A DNA stretch of 52,949 nt from Collinsella aerofaciens (lineage in GTDB: Bacteria > Actinomycetota > Coriobacteriia > Coriobacteriales > Coriobacteriaceae), in assembly GCA_021639365.1 (NCBI GenBank), contig JAJXHK010000011.1:1-52949 (forward strand). The letters are read 5' to 3'. Position 1 is the stretch's first letter; every line of letters begins with the position of its first letter. The position numbers were made by a program, and so were the translations under genes. The notes beneath the pieces were generated by a model. It did no database searches. It worked only from the letters and a program-made list of their open reading frames with translations, and was not told where the DNA came from. Shown here one piece after another: positions 49,390-52,949 of the stretch.

Positions 49390-50046
49390 TTAGCCCTCCT
49401 TGCGGACTTTTTGCAGGTAGCGGTACACGCTGGGCTCCGAGATGCCCAACGCGGTGGCAGCGCAGGCCACGGCGCCCTTGAGCATGAACACCCCGTTGCC
49501 GTTGAGGTGGCGAATGACGTCCACGCGGTCGCTCTGATCAAGCGACGCTACATCCAGCCCGCGCGCGCTCAGCAACTCGGCAATGCTGCGGTCGATGAGC
49601 TCCTGGGTGGACTCCGAAAGGCTTTCGACCTCGATAGGGGCGGGCTCCGTGCGCGTCGGCGCTGCGTCGAAGCACGCCATGAGCTGCTGCGCCATGGCGT
49701 TGATGGAGCGTACGGTCGAGAGGTCGGTGTTGACGCAGAGCATACCGACGATCTCGTTATCCTCGCGGATAAAGAACGTCGCGGACTCCAGCGTCTTGCC
49801 TCCGGCGCCGCGGCCCTCGTAGCCCGTAATAAACGGCAGGTCGCGATACTTGGGGTCGTGCATGATCTTGAGCGCCAGATCGGTGGCGGGACCGCCGACC
49901 TTGCGGCCACTCACGATGCCGTTGCGAATATCGACGATGGCGTGGTCGGGATCCGAGAAATCGTGCAGCACGATTTCGCTGTTTTTGCCGAGTATCTGCT
50001 CCAGAAAATCGACCATCGGCAAAAAGCGACGTACGGTCTCGTTCAC
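49390..50046 (-). CDS. YheO-type PAS/helix-turn-helix regulator
   Basis: A 218-residue regulator with GTG start at 50046, 6 bases after AAAGGAG. The N-terminal YheO-like PAS domain (about 5-115) shows GKNSEIVLHDFSDPDHAIVD and GMLCVNTDLS; the C-terminal HTH has CAATALGISEPSVYRYLQKV. E. coli YheO is little studied; related proteins sense small ligands such as amino acids or purines. It diverges from the permease-ssnA genes, so it may control them; the ligand is unknown. Confidence 0.82.
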   Translation of the reverse strand: MNETVRRFLPMVDFLEQILGKNSEIVLHDFSDPDHAIVDIRNGIVSGRKVGGPATDLALKIMHDPKYRDLPFITGYEGRGAGGKTLESATFFIREDNEIVGMLCVNTDLSTVRSINAMAQQLMACFDAAPTRTEPAPIEVESLSESTQELIDRSIAELLSARGLDVASLDQSDRVDVIRHLNGNGVFMLKGAVACAATALGISEPSVYRYLQKVRKEG

Positions 50047-50282
50047 GGGCAACTCCTTTGGGTGAAATCGGAAATGTTCATAACAATTTTTTCTCATGGT
50101 AACACGGTGTCTATTGACTCACATATTCGCAGGTACATTGCGTAATACAGATGAGCGGTAGGTATTTGGCGGTAAACGGTCGACCAAAAGAAAAGTAAGA
50201 TGTTATTTAGACCAGACACATTCCTGACCTGCGGAAACGAGTTATTTCAGCCGAAGAATAGTCTGATAACAAAAAATTATTA

Positions 50283-50311
50283 TTGAGAATGAGAATCATC
50301 TTTAATACGAT
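50283..50311 (+). promoter_or_regulatory. Promoter with overlapping Fur-like box
   Basis: TTGAGA (50283-50288), 17-base spacer, TACGAT (50306-50311). GAGAATGAGAATCATCTTT (50285-50303) matches the Fur consensus GATAATGATAATCATTATC at 15 of 19 positions and covers most of the -35 and the spacer, so bound Fur (or Zur/PerR) would block RNA polymerase. Nothing else was recognised in 50060-50280. Confidence 0.6.
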
Positions 50312-50398
50312 ATGCAACGAAGGCACAACCTCAACCCCGCACTGCGTCACAATAGAGCGTTAGATGCGAAAACAACTACTTCGAGGATTGGTGGTCAA

Positions 50399-51793
50399 AT
50401 GACCCAGGAGACGGTTACGAACGGCACTGAAGCCCTGTTCACTCGTGAAGGCATGCCTCCCGTTAAGGAAATGATCCCGTGTGCCCTTCAGCACGTACTG
50501 GCTTCGTTTGCCGGTATCATCACCCCGGCTGTCATCATGGCCGGTGTCTACGGCTTTAATAGCCAGCAGAGCACCGACATCATCCAGGTCGCGCTCATTC
50601 TTTCGGCGATCGACACGGCCCTTCAGGCCTTCGCTCCCTTCCGTCGCATCGGCGGCGGCCTGCCCATCGTCATGGGCGTTTCGTTCGCGTTCCTGCCGGC
50701 TCTGCAGGCCATGGGTGCCTCGGGCTTTAGCTTTGGTGCGCTGCTGGGCGGCGAGATCGTCGGCGGCGCCGTCGCGGTCCTCTTTGGTCTGGCCTACAGC
50801 AAGATCAAGTGGCTGTTCCCGCCCGTCGTGACCGGTACGGTCATCTTCTCCATCGGCGTTTCGCTGTATCCCACGGCCGTCAAGTATATGGCCGGCGGTA
50901 TGGGTACGCCGCTGTGGGGCACTCCGCAGGCCTGGTGCGTCGCTCTTATCACCTTCGCCGTGGTCTTTGCGCTCGCCAACTTTGGCAAGGGCACGCTCAA
51001 GCTGGGATCCGTGTTCTTTGGCATGATCGTTGGCATGATCGTTTCGATCCCCTTTGGCATGATCGACTTCTCCAGCGTCGCCACCGCTCAGGTCTTCGCC
51101 CTTCCCAAGCTCATGCCCTACGCGCTCGAGTTTGATCCCGAAGTCTGCATTACCCTCGCTGTTGTGTTCCCCATGGTTGCCATCCAGGTTATCGGTGACG
51201 TCTCCGCCGCCTGCCTGGGCTCCATCGACCGTATGCCCACCGAGCGCGAGCTCTCCGGCGCTATCGTGTCCCAGGGCCTCACCTCTATGGTCGGCGGCCT
51301 GCTGGGCGGTCTTCCCACCAGCGCCCTTGGCCAGAACGTGGGCATCATCTGCTCCAACAAGGTCGTCAACAAGTGGGTCTTTGTGATCATCGCGGCCGTC
51401 TTTGCCATCGCCGGTCTGTTCCCGCAGCTCTCTGCCGTCCTTTCCGCTATCCCGCAGCCCGTTATCGGCGGCGCGACCGTCGGCGTCTTTGGCACCATCA
51501 CCATGAACGGCGTGCGCATGTTCACCCGCGAGGGCCTCACGCAGCGCACTACCACCATCGTCGGCACCTCCGTCGTCTTTGGCCTGGGTATCTGGATGGC
51601 CAGCGGTTGCCTTGCCGGCGAGGGTATGCCCGCCTGGGTGTCCACCGTCATCGGCTCCAATGCCGTAACCCCCACCGCCATCATGGCCATTGTCCTTAAC
51701 CTGATCCTTCCGCAGACGCCGGTCGTGGCTCAGCACATCGATGCTGCCAAGGACGCTGCCGTGGATCTGGTCTTGCCCGAGAGCAAGAAGTAA
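50399..51793 (+). CDS. NCS2-family purine (xanthine/uric acid) permease
   Basis: A 464-residue membrane protein with about fourteen hydrophobic segments. Family features are CALQHVLASFAGIITPAVIM at the N-terminus, FPPVVTGTVIFSIGVSL in the middle and the helix 10 substrate motif in SALGQNVGIICSNKVV. The family exchanges purines or uracil with protons; a purine substrate is favoured because ssnA follows and the ALQH...IITP pattern is that of XanQ/UacT-type members. The specificity is inferred. The start is ATG 50399 with a poor ribosome site. Confidence 0.85.
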   Translation: MTQETVTNGTEALFTREGMPPVKEMIPCALQHVLASFAGIITPAVIMAGVYGFNSQQSTDIIQVALILSAIDTALQAFAPFRRIGGGLPIVMGVSFAFLPALQAMGASGFSFGALLGGEIVGGAVAVLFGLAYSKIKWLFPPVVTGTVIFSIGVSLYPTAVKYMAGGMGTPLWGTPQAWCVALITFAVVFALANFGKGTLKLGSVFFGMIVGMIVSIPFGMIDFSSVATAQVFALPKLMPYALEFDPEVCITLAVVFPMVAIQVIGDVSAACLGSIDRMPTERELSGAIVSQGLTSMVGGLLGGLPTSALGQNVGIICSNKVVNKWVFVIIAAVFAIAGLFPQLSAVLSAIPQPVIGGATVGVFGTITMNGVRMFTREGLTQRTTTIVGTSVVFGLGIWMASGCLAGEGMPAWVSTVIGSNAVTPTAIMAIVLNLILPQTPVVAQHIDAAKDAAVDLVLPESKK

Positions 51794-51810
51794 CCAATTC
51801 GGTGCTATTC

Positions 51811-51889
51811 GTCGGCGGGCGCATCGCCTCGTCCGCCGACGCCATGCGGCGCCAAGCCGCACTTCAAAGGGTTTGTCCCTTTGGTGAAG
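51811..51889 (+). promoter_or_regulatory. Series of hairpins between the permease gene and ssnA
   Basis: Three short stems in 195 bases: GTCGGCGG/CCGCCGAC (51811-51840), GCGGC/GCCGC (51846-51860) and CTTCAAAGGG/CCCTTTGGTGAAG (51862-51889). The first may be a weak terminator. I do not recognise a riboswitch class, but a structured leader cannot be excluded. Confidence 0.45.
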
Positions 51890-51988
51890 CGTTGACGGGA
51901 GAGGGCCCGTTTCCGGTGTAGGCCGGCGCTTCGCACTCCGCCATGTCAGAGGTGTCAAACCCCGCCCCTGATGTTGAAGGGAGCATTC

Positions 51989-52949
51989 ATGCTTCTGGTC
52001 GCTAACGGTTCCGTCTTTACTCGCAACGCTCAGACCCCGTTCATTCCCAACGGTGCGGTCGCCATTGACGGAGATACGATCGTCGAAGTGGGCCTCGAGC
52101 TCGAGCTCAAGGCCAAGTACCCGGATGCCGAGTACGTCGACGCCCAGGGCAACCTCATCATGCCCGGACTCATCAACTGCCACACCCACATCTACTCGGG
52201 TCTGGCCCGTGGCCTTGCCATTAAGGGCTGCAACCCCACCAACTTCCTGGAGAATCTTGAGCAGCAGTGGTGGAAGATTGACGATAACCTGACGCTCGAC
52301 GGTACCAAGGCCAGCGCCTATGCCACAATCCTTGACTCCATCCGCGATGGCGTCACCACGATCTTCGATCACCATGCGAGCTTCTGCGAAATCCCGGGAA
52401 GCCTCTTTACCATTAAGGATGCAGCTCAGGAGCTGGGCATGCGTTCGTGCCTGTGCTACGAGGTCTCCGATCGCCGCGGCCAGGAAAAATGCGACCAGGC
52501 CATTGCCGAGAACGCCGAATTTGCCCAGTGGGCCACCAAGGAGCGTCGCGATAACGACAACCACATGGTCGCCGCCATGTTTGGCGGTCACGCCACCTTT
52601 ACGCTGTCGGACGAGACCATGGACAAGATGGCCGAGGCCAACAACGGCCTGACCGGCTTCCACATCCATGTGTGCGAGGGCATGAATGACGTGTGGGACT
52701 CCCGCCTCAACCGCGGTGGCATCAGCCCCGTCGAGCGCCTGCTGCAGCACAATCTGCTGGGTCCCGACACCATGCTCGGCCACTGCATCCACGTGACGCC
52801 CGCCGAGATGGATATCGTCAAGGAGTCCGGTACCTGGCTCGTCAACAACCCCGAATCCAATATGGGCAACGCCGTGGGCTGCGCCCCCGTGCTCGAGTTC
52901 TTCCGCCGCGGCATCCCCGTGTGCATGGGCACCGACGCCTACACCCACG
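51989..52949 (+). CDS. ssnA: Putative aminohydrolase SsnA (3' end outside window)
   Basis: 320 residues visible, no stop before the window end. An amidohydrolase: His65 and His67 in NCHTHIYSGLARG bind metal, and later come His128/129 in FDHHASF, His225/227 in GFHIHVCEG, HCIHV and Asp316 in MGTDAYTH. EQQWWKIDDNL and the DHHAS motif are specific to the SsnA branch of the guanine deaminase group, linked with selenium-dependent molybdenum hydroxylases and purine catabolism. Its substrate is not known. GAAGGG lies upstream. Confidence 0.85.
   Translation, partial: MLLVANGSVFTRNAQTPFIPNGAVAIDGDTIVEVGLELELKAKYPDAEYVDAQGNLIMPGLINCHTHIYSGLARGLAIKGCNPTNFLENLEQQWWKIDDNLTLDGTKASAYATILDSIRDGVTTIFDHHASFCEIPGSLFTIKDAAQELGMRSCLCYEVSDRRGQEKCDQAIAENAEFAQWATKERRDNDNHMVAAMFGGHATFTLSDETMDKMAEANNGLTGFHIHVCEGMNDVWDSRLNRGGISPVERLLQHNLLGPDTMLGHCIHVTPAEMDIVKESGTWLVNNPESNMGNAVGCAPVLEFFRRGIPVCMGTDAYTH

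Noticed and set aside
50060..50398. Purine riboswitch before the purine permease
   Set aside because: The conserved three-way-junction sequences of the purine riboswitch were not found.

Overview
The window looks like chromosomal DNA from a high-GC Gram-positive gut bacterium of the Coriobacteriia, probably Collinsella or a close relative. This is inferred from protein sequences, GTG/TTG starts on several core genes, strong AGGAGG ribosome sites, a split ribosomal gene cluster and a FabK-type fatty acid synthase cluster. I could not run a search. No tRNA, rRNA, CRISPR array, insertion sequence or prophage was seen.

Layout. 1-6.4 kb holds the end of feoB, a SotB-like exporter, a GH13 glycosidase, a small DNA glycosylase, a possible flavodoxin-like protein (minus strand) and an aminotransferase. 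6.5-17.4 kb is the transcription/translation core rplJ-rplL, galU, rpoB-rpoC, with an L10-type attenuation leader before rplJ. 17.5-19.3 kb is an ECF sigma factor overlapping its likely membrane-bound anti-sigma factor. 19.7-23.2 kb is a str operon (rpsL-rpsG-fusA-rpsJ) with no tuf. 23.3-33.4 kb is a fatty acid synthesis locus: birA faces away from fabH-acpP-fabK-fabD-fabG-fabF-accB-fabZ-accC-accDA, with accD and accA fused. 33.5-36.7 kb carries an orphan PTS EIIC, a Mn-type CDF exporter and a histidine phosphatase. 37.1-42.9 kb is the S10/spc block rplC to rplX, which stops at a terminator instead of continuing to rplE. 43.3-45.1 kb is a Gfo/Idh/MocA oxidoreductase with a DeoR regulator. 45.4-48.6 kb (minus strand) has an RluA-type pseudouridine synthase and a U32 peptidase-family protein. 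48.9-52.9 kb has ridA, a YheO-type regulator, an NCS2 purine permease and the start of ssnA, which suggests purine uptake and catabolism.

How the parts work together. BirA would biotinylate AccB. AccB, AccC and AccDA make malonyl-CoA, FabD loads it on AcpP, and FabH/F/G/Z/K run the elongation cycle. Two matching palindromes in the birA-fabH gap look like operators for a shared regulator. The permease-ssnA promoter carries a Fur-like box.

The most unusual signal is a family of three long hairpin elements (near 6.5, 19.5 and 36.8 kb). Each has a conserved core of about 63-69 nt with a compensatory-mutated inner hairpin, enclosed by long, nearly perfect inverted arms whose sequence differs at every locus. 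All three lie just upstream of a ribosomal protein operon (rplJ, rpsL, rplC). Two of them follow genes whose codon usage shifts strongly to A-ending codons toward the element. RpoC also carries a C-terminal helix-hairpin-helix domain resembling the alpha-subunit CTD.
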